From: Nitrospinota bacterium
GTDB lineage: Bacteria > Nitrospinota > Nitrospinia > Nitrospinales > VA-1
Length of the DNA stretch: 57,748 nt
Reading direction: 5' to 3'
NCBI GenBank assembly: GCA_009873635.1
Contig: WAHY01000006.1
Location: 19,395 to 77,142, forward strand
Shown here: piece after piece, positions 35,599-45,410 of the stretch
Layout: every line of letters begins with the position of its first letter
Position numbering within the stretch: position 1 is the stretch's first letter
Notes under the pieces: generated by a model
What the model saw: only the letters and a program-made list of their open reading frames with translations
What the model was told of the DNA's origin: nothing
Databases searched by the model: none
Program-made: the position numbers and the translations under genes

Positions 35599-36381
35599 CT
35601 ATCTGCCGTTCACCTTCCAGTTATAATCCAAATAAGAAACTTTTATCTTACGACTCGCTAATAATTTTCTTTCCTCGCCCAAAATATATTTGCTGATAAA
35701 TTTTAAAACTCCCCCATGGCTTTCAAAGTCATCTTCAAACCATTTGAATATTGATGACAGGTAAACCTTCTTGCCCTTTTCATCGAGTTTCATGCCTTTT
35801 TCCCTGGACAATAAAAATTTTCTCATTTGGTCATCTAACTGATCACTTAGTTTTTCAGCAGTGTATGCTTCCATACGAAGATCAGGACAACTTACTGAAG
35901 CACAGACGATAGCAACATGAATACGAGGCTCATTCATTTTCCTTAATATTTCGTGTTCAATATCATGAAGGGTACGTTCCTTGCCCCCAACAACTCCAGC
36001 CTTACGTTTCCAAACCGGGCTAAAAAAACTCCCGATATCTTTTATACTTTCTACAGGGTAATGGTCGGTGATCATTTTCACAGCAAGAATGTTATAAACA
36101 TTTATCCAGAAAGCCAGCCTGGATTTATCGGACTCCAATCTACCCATGGGGTAAGATTTAAGTCTGGAAACTAAACTTGAAAAGGCAGGGTCATTTTTCA
36201 AACTGACATAATCAACAGCATTGATTGAAATACCGTCCACCGCTTTTGGGCTCACATATTTTTTGACCAGCACATTCCAATCAGAAAAGTCATCAGCTTC
36301 ACCATAACCGGGAAAGGTAAGAATTAAAAATATTCCGAAAATCACAGATAGAAGGTGTCGACTGCAAGTTCTATCTTTCAT
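35599..36381 (-). CDS. Exported DUF547 protein
   Basis: A 260-residue protein with a signal peptide (MKDRTCSRH then a hydrophobic core, cleavage near YGEA-D). The DUF547 domain is recognised by LAFWINVYNILAVKMI, IERELLR-like HDIEHEILRK, and the RIHVAIVCASVSCPDLR stretch. The function of DUF547 proteins is not known; the bacterial members are mainly periplasmic and sometimes near quinoprotein or respiratory genes. Start at 36381 chosen because GAGG lies nine bases upstream; the frame extends eleven codons further to 36414. It converges with ftsZ. Confidence 0.85.
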   Translation of the reverse strand: MKDRTCSRHLLSVIFGIFLILTFPGYGEADDFSDWNVLVKKYVSPKAVDGISINAVDYVSLKNDPAFSSLVSRLKSYPMGRLESDKSRLAFWINVYNILAVKMITDHYPVESIKDIGSFFSPVWKRKAGVVGGKERTLHDIEHEILRKMNEPRIHVAIVCASVSCPDLRMEAYTAEKLSDQLDDQMRKFLLSREKGMKLDEKGKKVYLSSIFKWFEDDFESHGGVLKFISKYILGEERKLLASRKIKVSYLDYNWKVNGR

Positions 36382-36540
36382 AAGCATGAACCTCATTTCA
36401 CAAAAATAAAGCAAACATAAACTTTATATTTTAGTATACTCCCAAAGTATTTCCTTACAAACAGACTCAATTATCAAGAAAACCATCCAATAATATCTAA
36501 AACCATTTATCTGCTGTTCTAGCAGGAATAATTCATAAGT

Positions 36541-37383
36541 ATGAAAAACAATCTCCTATATATTTCCGACCTTGACGGTACATTATTGTGCCCCGACAGC
36601 TCATTCCCTGAAGACTATAAAAAGAGGCTCAATCGGCTGATCGATATGGGGTTGCTTTTTACCATCGCCACTGCACGAAACTATGATTCCGCGCACCCGA
36701 TTTTAAACGGACTGAACATTAACCTGCCGGTCATATTGTTTAATGGTGTTTATCTGGCTGAGTTCAGCACCGGTCGCATATTGGAGCACTCCGATTATAT
36801 TGATAAAGAAGTTGTCGAGAGCATGCTGGAGCTTGCATTACCTCAGGGCATTGACCCTTTCATTTATACACTCGGCGAAAAACATCAGCTTTATTATTTA
36901 AACGCAACAAACCCTGGTTCACAGGCATACGTCAAGAGCCTTGAAGGTGATGGAAGACTTTGCCAGGTTCCGAGGTTTAATTTTCATGAGGAAGAAAAGG
37001 TCTCTGGTTTTTTGCTGATCGATACACATGACCGTTTGGAGCCTATCTATCAATCACTCGATGAAAAACATTTTGACCATCTCAACCTGTACTTTGCTGA
37101 AGATGTGTCCATGAAAGGATATTACTGGCTGCAATCTTTCCATCAAGAGGCCAGCAAAGGAAATATGGTGAAAGTTCTTGCAAAAAAGAAAAATATTCCT
37201 TTAGATCAGATTGTTGTGTTTGGGGATTATTTGAACGATCTGGATATGTTTAAAATCGCTGGCCACTCAATTGCCATGGAAAACGCCCTTCCGGAAGTAA
37301 AGAAATCTGCCAATGAGATAATAGGAAACAACACAAATGGAGCTGTCCTGCAATATCTGGAGTCTATATGGCTTGAAAAATGA
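36541..37383 (+). CDS. HAD-superfamily phosphatase (Cof type)
   Basis: A 280-residue hydrolase. Motif I is ISDLDGTLL (about 8-16, with the first Asp as nucleophile), motif II is FTIATAR, and motif IV is VVFGDYLNDLDMF (about 229-241); the cap between them is the large IIB type found in Cof/YidA proteins. These enzymes dephosphorylate small sugar or nucleotide phosphates in the cytoplasm; the substrate cannot be predicted. It stands 63 bp upstream of the parvulin-like gene on the same strand. Confidence 0.88.
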   Translation: MKNNLLYISDLDGTLLCPDSSFPEDYKKRLNRLIDMGLLFTIATARNYDSAHPILNGLNINLPVILFNGVYLAEFSTGRILEHSDYIDKEVVESMLELALPQGIDPFIYTLGEKHQLYYLNATNPGSQAYVKSLEGDGRLCQVPRFNFHEEEKVSGFLLIDTHDRLEPIYQSLDEKHFDHLNLYFAEDVSMKGYYWLQSFHQEASKGNMVKVLAKKKNIPLDQIVVFGDYLNDLDMFKIAGHSIAMENALPEVKKSANEIIGNNTNGAVLQYLESIWLEK

Positions 37384-37445
37384 AGCCATTCAAATTAGAC
37401 TGACATATGAATCATTAACCACAGAAGTAACCGGTATAAATAATC

Positions 37446-38030
37446 ATGTCTGACTCCAAACAACCACAAGAACCTGAAAAAACAGTTTATCAACGTGATA
37501 AAACCGCCAAAGAGAGGAAGCCTGTAGAAGACAGCCCTAAAGGCCCGATCAAACCCAAACCAAAAATTAAAAAAGCCTTTGTTCCCACAAAGAAAACTTT
37601 CACTACAGACAAACCCATGGAGCACAGGGTGAGAAACATCCGTATGACATCTATGGAGTCCGCAAAAATGATTTGGGAAACTCTTATTGAGTACCAAAAC
37701 GAGCTAACGCAACAGGAGATGGATGATCCTGACAAGGCTTATCATGACTGGGAAAAAATGGAGAAATTTTTTACTCGTCTCGCTAAAAAATATAGCGCAT
37801 GTATGAGTAAAACACTGGGTGGTTCACTGGGTTGGGTTTACAAAGAGATGGAAATCGCCCCGCAAACCATGAACCAGGAGTTGATAGACAATATTATGAA
37901 GGCAGAGAAATTCAAGATTCCTGAGCCCATTAAAACAAAACTGGGTTTTCATATCATCATGATTTGCGAGAGCCAGGTTCATACCCCGCGCGAAAAATTT
38001 GTCGAGGAAGAAAAACCGCCGCTGTTTTGA
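37446..38030 (+). CDS. Cytoplasmic parvulin-like (PpiC-type) protein
   Basis: A 194-residue protein without a signal peptide. Residues 1-58 are disordered, rich in Lys, Pro and Glu. The rest has the layout of a parvulin prolyl isomerase: HRVRNIRMTSMESAKMI, then LAKKYSACMSK followed by GGSLGWVYKEM, and TKLGFHIIMICE at the end. The histidines expected at the parvulin active site are at H60 and H177 (inference). Most bacterial PpiC proteins are periplasmic; this one appears cytoplasmic. It is in front of the PIN-aminotransferase gene, tail to tail with 9 bp between. Confidence 0.78.
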   Translation: MSDSKQPQEPEKTVYQRDKTAKERKPVEDSPKGPIKPKPKIKKAFVPTKKTFTTDKPMEHRVRNIRMTSMESAKMIWETLIEYQNELTQQEMDDPDKAYHDWEKMEKFFTRLAKKYSACMSKTLGGSLGWVYKEMEIAPQTMNQELIDNIMKAEKFKIPEPIKTKLGFHIIMICESQVHTPREKFVEEEKPPLF

Positions 38031-38039
38031 ACTTTCCGC

Positions 38040-39542
38040 TCACTCCCCTAAAAAGAACTGTTGAATCATTGCAACAACATATTCCTGCTGGGCCTGGCTC
38101 ACCTCATGAGATATAGGTAGCGCCAAAGTCTCCCTGGCGGCTTTTTCCGATTCAGGAAAGTCCCCATTTTTACAGCCCAAAGATTTGAAGCAGTCCTGAA
38201 GGTGGAGCGGTATCGGATAATAAATTTCACAGCCTATCCGCTTTTCATTAAGAAATGATTTAAGCTCATCCCTGCGGTTCCCCGCACGAATTACATATTG
38301 GTTATATACATGTCTGGGAAACACTTCAGGGGGAAGTTGAATAAACGGGGTTAAGGCCGCATTTTTAAATAATTGGTTATAGGTTTGCGCATTTTTTCTT
38401 CTTTTCTCTGTCCAGCCCTCCAAATACCCAAGTTTGGCAGACACAACATCTGCCTGAAGAGCATCCAGACGGAAATTACCTCCCATCACTTTATGGTAAT
38501 ATTTAGGCTTCCCACCATGCACCCTATGGATCTTTAGCTGTTCATATAACTCTTTCGAATTGGTGGTGACCAGCCCACCATCTCCAAAACCACCCAGGTT
38601 TTTAGCCGGAAAAAACGAAAAGCATCCCATGTCTCCCATCGATCCTGCCGGTTTGTTTTTGTATTCAGAACCAATCGCCTGCGCGGCATCTTCTATCACT
38701 GCCAAACCTTTTTGCTTTGCCAGTTGCAGGATCGGTTCCATATCTGCGCATTGTCCATAGAGATGCACCGGGATGATGGCTTTGGTGTTAGGAGTGATAC
38801 AACGCTCAATATGTTCGGGCTTAATATTAAAAGTAATATCGTTGATATCGACAAAAACCGGTTTGGCTCCAGCACGGACAATTGAACCTGCTGTCGCAAA
38901 AAATGTGTAGGGTGTAGTGATCACCTCATCCCCAGGGCCGACCCCTAATGCCATCAAGGCAATCAATAATGCATCGGTACCTGAAGAAACCCCCACAGAA
39001 TATTCAGCCTGACAATATTCTGCCATCCTCTCTTCCAGTCTTGAGACCTTTGGTCCAAGGATGAAATATCCAGATCGAACTGTTTCAGACATTTCCTTTT
39101 CCACATCATTCAATATCTCATGGTAAGAAGCGGCAATATCGAGTAAACGTACCTCACGAACTGGTTCAGGAGGAGCATTGAGTTTTTCCTGCAACTGCCG
39201 GGGGGTCAGAACCTCTACATTTAAACCTGAAAAGCTTTCAGGAGAAAGCGTGACCACAGCATCCAAACCACAAGCTTCCACAAGACGAGCCAGCATGTCT
39301 TTAGCAAATGGTTTTTCAGACTCCAATGCCATATTTATATCATGAGCAGTAGGAGTCAATACAGCAAGCTGCTGCAAAAGAGATTGAACATTCTGCTCGC
39401 CGACCTCTTCCAAAATAACCGGAATTGAAGTGGATGCGACCCAGCCCCGGCAAAGTTTTTGACGACACAGGTTCAGCACAGTAGCATCCTGAATATCGCT
39501 CAAAGCCTGAATCAGGCAATCAGTATCTAAAAGTATCTGCAT
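38040..39542 (-). CDS. PIN domain fused to a DegT/DnrJ-type aminotransferase
   Basis: A 500-residue two-domain protein in one frame. Residues 1-120 look like a PIN nuclease domain: a first strand ILLDTDCLI with D6 and D8, VILEEV with E45/E46, D82 in AKDMLARL, and the core strand AVVTLSPESF then VLTPRQL. The usual fourth acid after VVT is serine here, so activity is doubtful. Residues 131-500 are a complete DegT/DnrJ/EryC1/StrS aminotransferase: SSGTDALLIAL, IEDAAQAIGSEY, and PLP lysine K314 in FFPAKNLGG. Such enzymes aminate keto-sugar nucleotides for surface polysaccharides. A fusion of the two is unusual, and no sugar-nucleotide genes lie next to it. Confidence 0.85.
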   Translation of the reverse strand: MQILLDTDCLIQALSDIQDATVLNLCRQKLCRGWVASTSIPVILEEVGEQNVQSLLQQLAVLTPTAHDINMALESEKPFAKDMLARLVEACGLDAVVTLSPESFSGLNVEVLTPRQLQEKLNAPPEPVREVRLLDIAASYHEILNDVEKEMSETVRSGYFILGPKVSRLEERMAEYCQAEYSVGVSSGTDALLIALMALGVGPGDEVITTPYTFFATAGSIVRAGAKPVFVDINDITFNIKPEHIERCITPNTKAIIPVHLYGQCADMEPILQLAKQKGLAVIEDAAQAIGSEYKNKPAGSMGDMGCFSFFPAKNLGGFGDGGLVTTNSKELYEQLKIHRVHGGKPKYYHKVMGGNFRLDALQADVVSAKLGYLEGWTEKRRKNAQTYNQLFKNAALTPFIQLPPEVFPRHVYNQYVIRAGNRRDELKSFLNEKRIGCEIYYPIPLHLQDCFKSLGCKNGDFPESEKAARETLALPISHEVSQAQQEYVVAMIQQFFLGE

Positions 39543-39672
39543 GAGTTAAGTTTAACCTTGATAATTTTACTGGGAAAAGTATTTCGGGAGAAATGGCACA
39601 GGCAATTGCATTCTATTCTCCTTTATTTTTAGTTCCCAAAGGAATATTTTAGAACAGTTGAAGAGTAAATAA

Positions 39673-39954
39673 TTAAAATTGAATATCCTGACCTAGCTTT
39701 TCGCGAAGAATGATCTCTGCTGGGGTGTAGTATTTTTTATTCACATTACATTTTTTGCATGAGGGAACAAGATTGCCCCGCCGGCTCTTTCCTCCCCGGG
39801 ATATAGGAACAATATGGTCCATGGTCAATTCTTCTGATGGAAACCGACCCCCGCAATAATGGCAAACGCCTGCCTGTATTTTTTCCTGCCACCACTGCGA
39901 TTGGCGAAGCTTACGTGCCTTGGCTTTTTCTATTTTGAATTGTTGCTGATCCAT
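39673..39954 (-). CDS. HNH endonuclease domain protein (93 aa)
   Basis: A compact HNH protein. The zinc-binding CHYCGG and CKKC pairs frame the catalytic DHIVPISRGG, with asparagine in RGNLVPSC. The N-terminus is a basic helix. Such short HNH proteins occur as free endonucleases of various nucleic-acid processes (restriction, phage packaging, mobile introns); no partner is evident here. It lies 6 bp before the DUF1566 stop, in tandem with it. No strong ribosome-binding site is seen. Confidence 0.82.
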   Translation of the reverse strand: MDQQQFKIEKAKARKLRQSQWWQEKIQAGVCHYCGGRFPSEELTMDHIVPISRGGKSRRGNLVPSCKKCNVNKKYYTPAEIILREKLGQDIQF

Positions 39955-39960
39955 ATATAT

Positions 39961-40539
39961 TTACAAGTCTCTGGTTTTTTCCGCCCAACCAGGGTCAATC
40001 ATCAGCAGAGGCTGCCAATTATCCCTTACGGCCCTTACTGTTCCTTTATGGCTTCCCTTGGGATACCAGTGAATGTCTCCCATGTCAAACTCAAAGCCAA
40101 GTGCCGCGGACCATCGTGTTTTACTGGTCCAGAAACAAGATCCATAACTGAACTCAAAAACCGGATCAATATGTAGAATAAAAGTCTTCCCCCTTGACTG
40201 GAAAGGTTTGGCTATCTCATAGATACTTTGGATTTCAAGACGACTTGGCAGACGCCAGTCATCATATCCCCCCAGCTTTTCATGGTTTAGTTTACCAATA
40301 TATTCCTGAGCATCATACCAGCTGATATTATTGCCGGTTTCTATATAAGCATAGCTTTCCTGCCAGACCAAACCTGTCTGCAAGTCTTTTATTGTTCTAT
40401 TTCCATTTTCAACAAACCGTTGTCCCATAACTGTATCCAAAAGTTGCATTATAACAGAATTAGTATGCTCATCTTCAAGCCAGTATCCCCTGGTCAAAAA
40501 AATAAATCTTTTTTTTACAACCAGTTCTTCGGCAATCAC
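39961..40539 (-). CDS. DUF1566 domain protein
   Basis: A 192-residue protein with the DUF1566 (Lcl C-terminal-like) pattern: RTIKDLQTGLVWQ, the YIGKLN/GGYDDWRLPSRLEIQSIYE segment, and FWTSKTRW with a late tryptophan-rich RAVRDNWQP. The domain is often extracellular but no signal peptide is seen here. Start GTG at 40539 is the longest option; MQLLDTVMGQRF at 40449 gives a more typical domain start, and neither has a clear ribosome-binding site. Function unknown. Confidence 0.72.
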   Translation of the reverse strand: MIAEELVVKKRFIFLTRGYWLEDEHTNSVIMQLLDTVMGQRFVENGNRTIKDLQTGLVWQESYAYIETGNNISWYDAQEYIGKLNHEKLGGYDDWRLPSRLEIQSIYEIAKPFQSRGKTFILHIDPVFEFSYGSCFWTSKTRWSAALGFEFDMGDIHWYPKGSHKGTVRAVRDNWQPLLMIDPGWAEKTRDL

Positions 40540-40694
40540 ATCCAGGCAAAACCACGAATAACGGACTACCTAGAAAGCAGCATTCCGCATAACGATAAAA
40601 TTACTTGCAATTTGGTAATCAATACCCAACATTGGAAAGGTATCTAAATATTGGAAATATTATTAACCGGCATTACTTCACCAAAAGGCCGGCA

Positions 40695-42215
40695 ATGAAT
40701 TCCAAAGAATCAAAATTTCGAACTGACCAGAATCCTCCCTTAAAAACCCCTGTTTTATCAAGTCAAAAATATAGTAAGAATTCAAATCCTGCCGGCAAAA
40801 ATCTCTCTCGAATCAACAATACAGCCTTGTATGCTGTTTCTCGAAACCAATCTATGAAGAGATTGAACATGCTGATTGGTAAAAGCAAGAGTTCACTGGA
40901 ATCACTACAGGATAGCGAAGCAAAATTAAATCAATTCAACCATCATTTATCCTCCGTCAGTCAAAGTACCTGCTCTGTCATCGGTAATGAGTTTTTCAAC
41001 AAACTGTCCCAAAGCCTGGCTTCAGTTTTCGAAGTAAACTATGTCATCATCGGAAAAACTACCGGAACGAATGGAGAAAAAGTAAAAACTCTGGCTTTCT
41101 GGGATGGGAGTAATATTGCCGAAAATTTTACCTACGACTTGAAAGGAACCCCATGTGAGAAAGTGGTAAACAGGGGGATATGCTATTTCCCAAACGTGCA
41201 GGAAAGTTTTTCCAACGATCTATTTCTGGTCGAGCATAACATTCTGTCATATCTAGGGGTTCCAATATTCAACATTAAGAATCAATTGATCGGCCTGATA
41301 GCAGTTATGGGTGAGACACTTATTCCGCGTTATGAACACTACTGGTCCATCCTGAATATTTTCGCGCCCCGATGCGCTAGTGAATTAGAACGTATGCATG
41401 CAGAGACTCAACTTGAATCTAAGGCTCAGGAATTGAAAAAAAGCAATCAGGTTCTGAAAGATTTCATAGCCCTGGCCTCTCATGAGTTGCGATCGCCCGC
41501 CTATAAAATTGCCCAATTTGGTCAGCGGTTATCTGAAAAGGTTGACTGTCTCGAACCGGAATCGAAGGATTACCTGCTTCGAATGCAAAACTCCGCATTA
41601 AGGATGCAGGAACTCATTAACGATCTTCAGGTTTTTTCACAAACCTCAATTAAGACAGAACTTACAAATAAAATTAATCTCGAAAAAGTTTTTAAAGAAA
41701 TAATTGCTGATCTGGGTTTATCACCTCTCATGAATGATGGACGTATTCTTGTAGATACGCTTCCTACTAACGAAGGAGACCTGTATCAGGTTCGACTTTT
41801 GTTGCAAAACCTCCTGTCCAATGCCATTAAGTTTCACAGTCCAGACAGACTTCAAAAAATTAATATTTACAGCCGTCCATGCGGACAAAACAATTGGGCG
41901 ATATCCGTCAAAGATCAGGGAATCGGCTTTGATGAAAAGTTCAAAGGTCGTATTTTCCTGCCTTTTGAAAGATTGCACAGCAAAAGTGAGTACAAGGGAA
42001 CTGGAATGGGACTTGCCATTTGTCAAAAAATAGCAGAAAACCACGGAGGAAATGTCCTCGCTCAAAGCGAACCCGGGCATGGTGCCTGTTTCACAGTTGT
42101 TTTACCAGCCAGCCACAGTGAAAATCATGCAATTTTTCGTCCACGATCACAGGTGCCTTTCCGGCTGAAAACTGTAGCCACATTCGGGAATGTCCTCAAT
42201 ATCTTCTTTGCTTGA
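40695..42215 (+). CDS. GAF-domain sensor histidine kinase
   Basis: A 506-residue kinase without membrane spans. A basic tail (1-60), a GAF-like domain (about 65-220), then HisKA with the phospho-accepting H263 in ASHELRSP, and an ATPase with N box LLQNLLSNAIKFH, G1 KDQGIGFDEK and G2 GTGMGLAICQKI. It would sense a cytoplasmic ligand through the GAF domain. No response regulator is adjacent, so it is an orphan kinase. Start ATG 40695 is preferred over the 40605 extension for the RBS-like GGCCGG and lack of domain content upstream. It overlaps the YkgJ-like gene tail to tail by 69 bp. Confidence 0.85.
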   Translation: MNSKESKFRTDQNPPLKTPVLSSQKYSKNSNPAGKNLSRINNTALYAVSRNQSMKRLNMLIGKSKSSLESLQDSEAKLNQFNHHLSSVSQSTCSVIGNEFFNKLSQSLASVFEVNYVIIGKTTGTNGEKVKTLAFWDGSNIAENFTYDLKGTPCEKVVNRGICYFPNVQESFSNDLFLVEHNILSYLGVPIFNIKNQLIGLIAVMGETLIPRYEHYWSILNIFAPRCASELERMHAETQLESKAQELKKSNQVLKDFIALASHELRSPAYKIAQFGQRLSEKVDCLEPESKDYLLRMQNSALRMQELINDLQVFSQTSIKTELTNKINLEKVFKEIIADLGLSPLMNDGRILVDTLPTNEGDLYQVRLLLQNLLSNAIKFHSPDRLQKINIYSRPCGQNNWAISVKDQGIGFDEKFKGRIFLPFERLHSKSEYKGTGMGLAICQKIAENHGGNVLAQSEPGHGACFTVVLPASHSENHAIFRPRSQVPFRLKTVATFGNVLNIFFA

Positions 42216-42530
42216 GGGAAAACGATGGCAAATGAGAGGTTTTTGCGGGCTGTCATGGACACGGCATTTATTATCCTTAGTCAGCTCACTACAAGGAAGA
42301 TCCATAGAATAATAGAGCTGGTTTCTCTTTTCATCAGAACCAACAACCCGAATGCCCCTGAAGGATAAATAAAGTTCAAGCTCTTCCAGGCTGCCATGTT
42401 GCTGGATTGTTATATCTCTCACAACGGTCATATTGACCGTCTTACAACACTCGCCACAGGAGTGACATTCACCGGTTCTCAGAGAGCCTCCGCCAGTACC
42501 TTGCAATGGATTTTTGCCGTTAGCAGTCAT
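42147..42530 (-). CDS. YkgJ-type cysteine-cluster protein
   Basis: A 127-residue protein with the metal-binding cluster C-x2-C-x2-CC (CHSCGECCKTV), then CSELTKDNKCRVHDSPQKPL and ICHRFP, as in the YkgJ/UPF0153 family of zinc or iron chelating proteins. A third cysteine (ECGYSF) follows. Cellular role is not established. It is 5 bp downstream of queF in the same direction, so likely co-transcribed, and its 3' 69 bp overlaps the histidine kinase gene on the other strand. Confidence 0.8.
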   Translation of the reverse strand: MTANGKNPLQGTGGGSLRTGECHSCGECCKTVNMTVVRDITIQQHGSLEELELYLSFRGIRVVGSDEKRNQLYYSMDLPCSELTKDNKCRVHDSPQKPLICHRFPSSKEDIEDIPECGYSFQPERHL

Positions 42531-42535
42531 ATTCG

Positions 42536-42934
42536 TTATCTCGCGCTGCTTTTACGGCGGGCAGAGGTTTTTTTTGCCAGATGTTCTACCGTCACGGTAG
42601 TGTGAATCCCTCCACGTACATTGAATTCACCTACAATCTTCATCTTTCGTGGACGACAAGCCGCTACAAGGTCATTCAGAATGAGATTGGTCACTTTTTC
42701 GTGAAATCCACCTTCATTCCTGTAGGAAACCAGATAAATTTTCAGGGATTTCAGCTCCAGGCATAATTTGTCAGGAACATAACTGATATGCAGGACGGCA
42801 AAGTCCGGTTGCCCTGTTTTGGGGCACAAACAGGTGAACTCTGGACACTCCATTTCAATAATATAATCCCTCTCAGGAAACGGATTCGGGAAGGTTTCTA
42901 CCTGTAAAACCTCTTTTTTATTAGTCTTTTTCAT
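42536..42934 (-). CDS. queF: NADPH-dependent 7-cyano-7-deazaguanine reductase (QueF type I)
   Basis: A 132-residue type I QueF, which reduces preQ0 to preQ1 in queuosine biosynthesis. The catalytic cysteine is in [15 protein letters not shown], and the QueF signature YRNEGGFHE supplies the substrate-binding residues; [11 protein letters not shown] precedes it. The C-terminus is extended by a basic tail ([12 protein letters not shown]). The start has no visible ribosome-binding site. I looked for a preQ1 riboswitch upstream and saw none. Neighbour: the YkgJ-like gene directly downstream. Confidence 0.92.
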   Translation of the reverse strand: MKKTNKKEVLQVETFPNPFPERDYIIEMECPEFTCLCPKTGQPDFAVLHISYVPDKLCLELKSLKIYLVSYRNEGGFHEKVTNLILNDLVAACRPRKMKIVGEFNVRGGIHTTVTVEHLAKKTSARRKSSAR

Positions 42935-42972
42935 AATTTTAGTATTTTTTTCACTTTTTTTGAGGGTAGACC

Positions 42973-43000
42973 TTGCTTTTTAAGATTCGGGTTTTATATA
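42973..43000 (+). promoter_or_regulatory. Promoter of groES-groEL
   Basis: TTGCTT (42973-42978), a 16-bp spacer and TATATA (42995-43000) form a plausible sigma-70 promoter that ends 3 bases before the CIRCE element, the classic heat-shock arrangement. Confidence 0.6.
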
Positions 43001-43003
43001 TTG

Positions 43004-43030
43004 TCAGCACTCACACCTCAAGAGTGCCAG
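43004..43030 (+). promoter_or_regulatory. CIRCE element (HrcA operator)
   Basis: TCAGCACTC, nine bases, then GAGTGCCAG. This matches the CIRCE consensus TTAGCACTC-N9-GAGTGCTAA at 15 of 18 positions and keeps the diagnostic GCACTC/GAGTGC core and spacing. It is over the transcription start, 141 bp before groES, so the HrcA repressor is expected. hrcA itself is not in the window. Confidence 0.9.
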
Positions 43031-43171
43031 ACTAGCGATACCTCTAGCCAAACCTCTTCTGAATAAGGGAATAAGGCATTAAATTTCAATATTTTGTGGT
43101 TATTGGGCAGATTTAAGCACAATTAGTTTTTTTATTTTAATTAGAGTTTAACATTATTTCAAGGAGTCCAT

Positions 43172-43459
43172 ATGAAAATCCGACCATTGCATGACCGTAT
43201 TCTGGTTCAACCCATCCTGGAAAAAGAAGTCCGAAAAGGGGGAATTATCATTCCTGACTCTGCCAAAGAAAAGCCTATCGAAGGCCGTGTGAAAGCAGTT
43301 GGCAAAGGCAAAGTGGGTGATGACGGCAAACCCGTCAAGATGGAAGTAAAAGTTGGTGACAAAGTCCTTTACAGTAAATATGGCGGAACAGAAATCAAAT
43401 TTGATGGCGAAGATTTCCTGCTAATGCGCGAAGATGATGTATTGGCAATAGTAGGCTAA
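43172..43459 (+). CDS. groES: Co-chaperonin GroES
   Basis: A 95-residue heptameric lid for GroEL. Start [12 protein letters not shown], the mobile loop near [18 protein letters not shown] (about 20-37) that contacts Gro[19 protein letters not shown] near the C-terminus. Strong AAGGAG site before the ATG. First gene behind the CIRCE element, 66 bp before groEL. Confidence 0.98.
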   Translation: MKIRPLHDRILVQPILEKEVRKGGIIIPDSAKEKPIEGRVKAVGKGKVGDDGKPVKMEVKVGDKVLYSKYGGTEIKFDGEDFLLMREDDVLAIVG

Positions 43460-43480
43460 GCTTTCTTACCAAATATATAA

Positions 43481-45196
<1,716 letters not shown>

Positions 45197-45225
45197 TCCC
45201 ATCGTTCCATTATAGGTAAGACACT

Positions 45226-45261
45226 AAACCGGTTCCTCTCCATGGGGGAACCGGTTTTTTT
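45226..45261 (+). terminator. Intrinsic terminator after groEL
   Basis: AAACCGGTTCC (45226-45236) pairs with GGAACCGGTTT (45247-45257) around a ten-base loop, followed by a T run to 45261. It ends the groES-groEL unit. Confidence 0.92.
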
Positions 45262-45267
45262 GTCTGG

Positions 45268-45296
45268 TTGACAGCCTATAAGTTTAGCAATATCAT
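45268..45296 (+). promoter_or_regulatory. Promoter upstream of glgC
   Basis: A perfect TTGACA (45268-45273), 17-bp spacer and TATCAT (45291-45296), which differs from consensus at one place. It directly follows the groEL terminator and lies 115 bp before glgC. Confidence 0.65.
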
Positions 45297-45410
45297 CAAA
45301 GTCAACAGGTGCACATCCGGCGGGGAACGGAGCACTAACTAAAAAGCCCCTGCTACCCACCAGCAAAAGTAATTGCAAATTAATCCTGCATTTAGTGAAT
45401 AAGAGACTCT

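Noticed and set aside
42935-43003. Possible preQ1 riboswitch before queF
   Set aside because: A GGT...ACC and an A-rich tail are present, but the loop is too short for a preQ1-I aptamer and the stem and conserved bases do not match.
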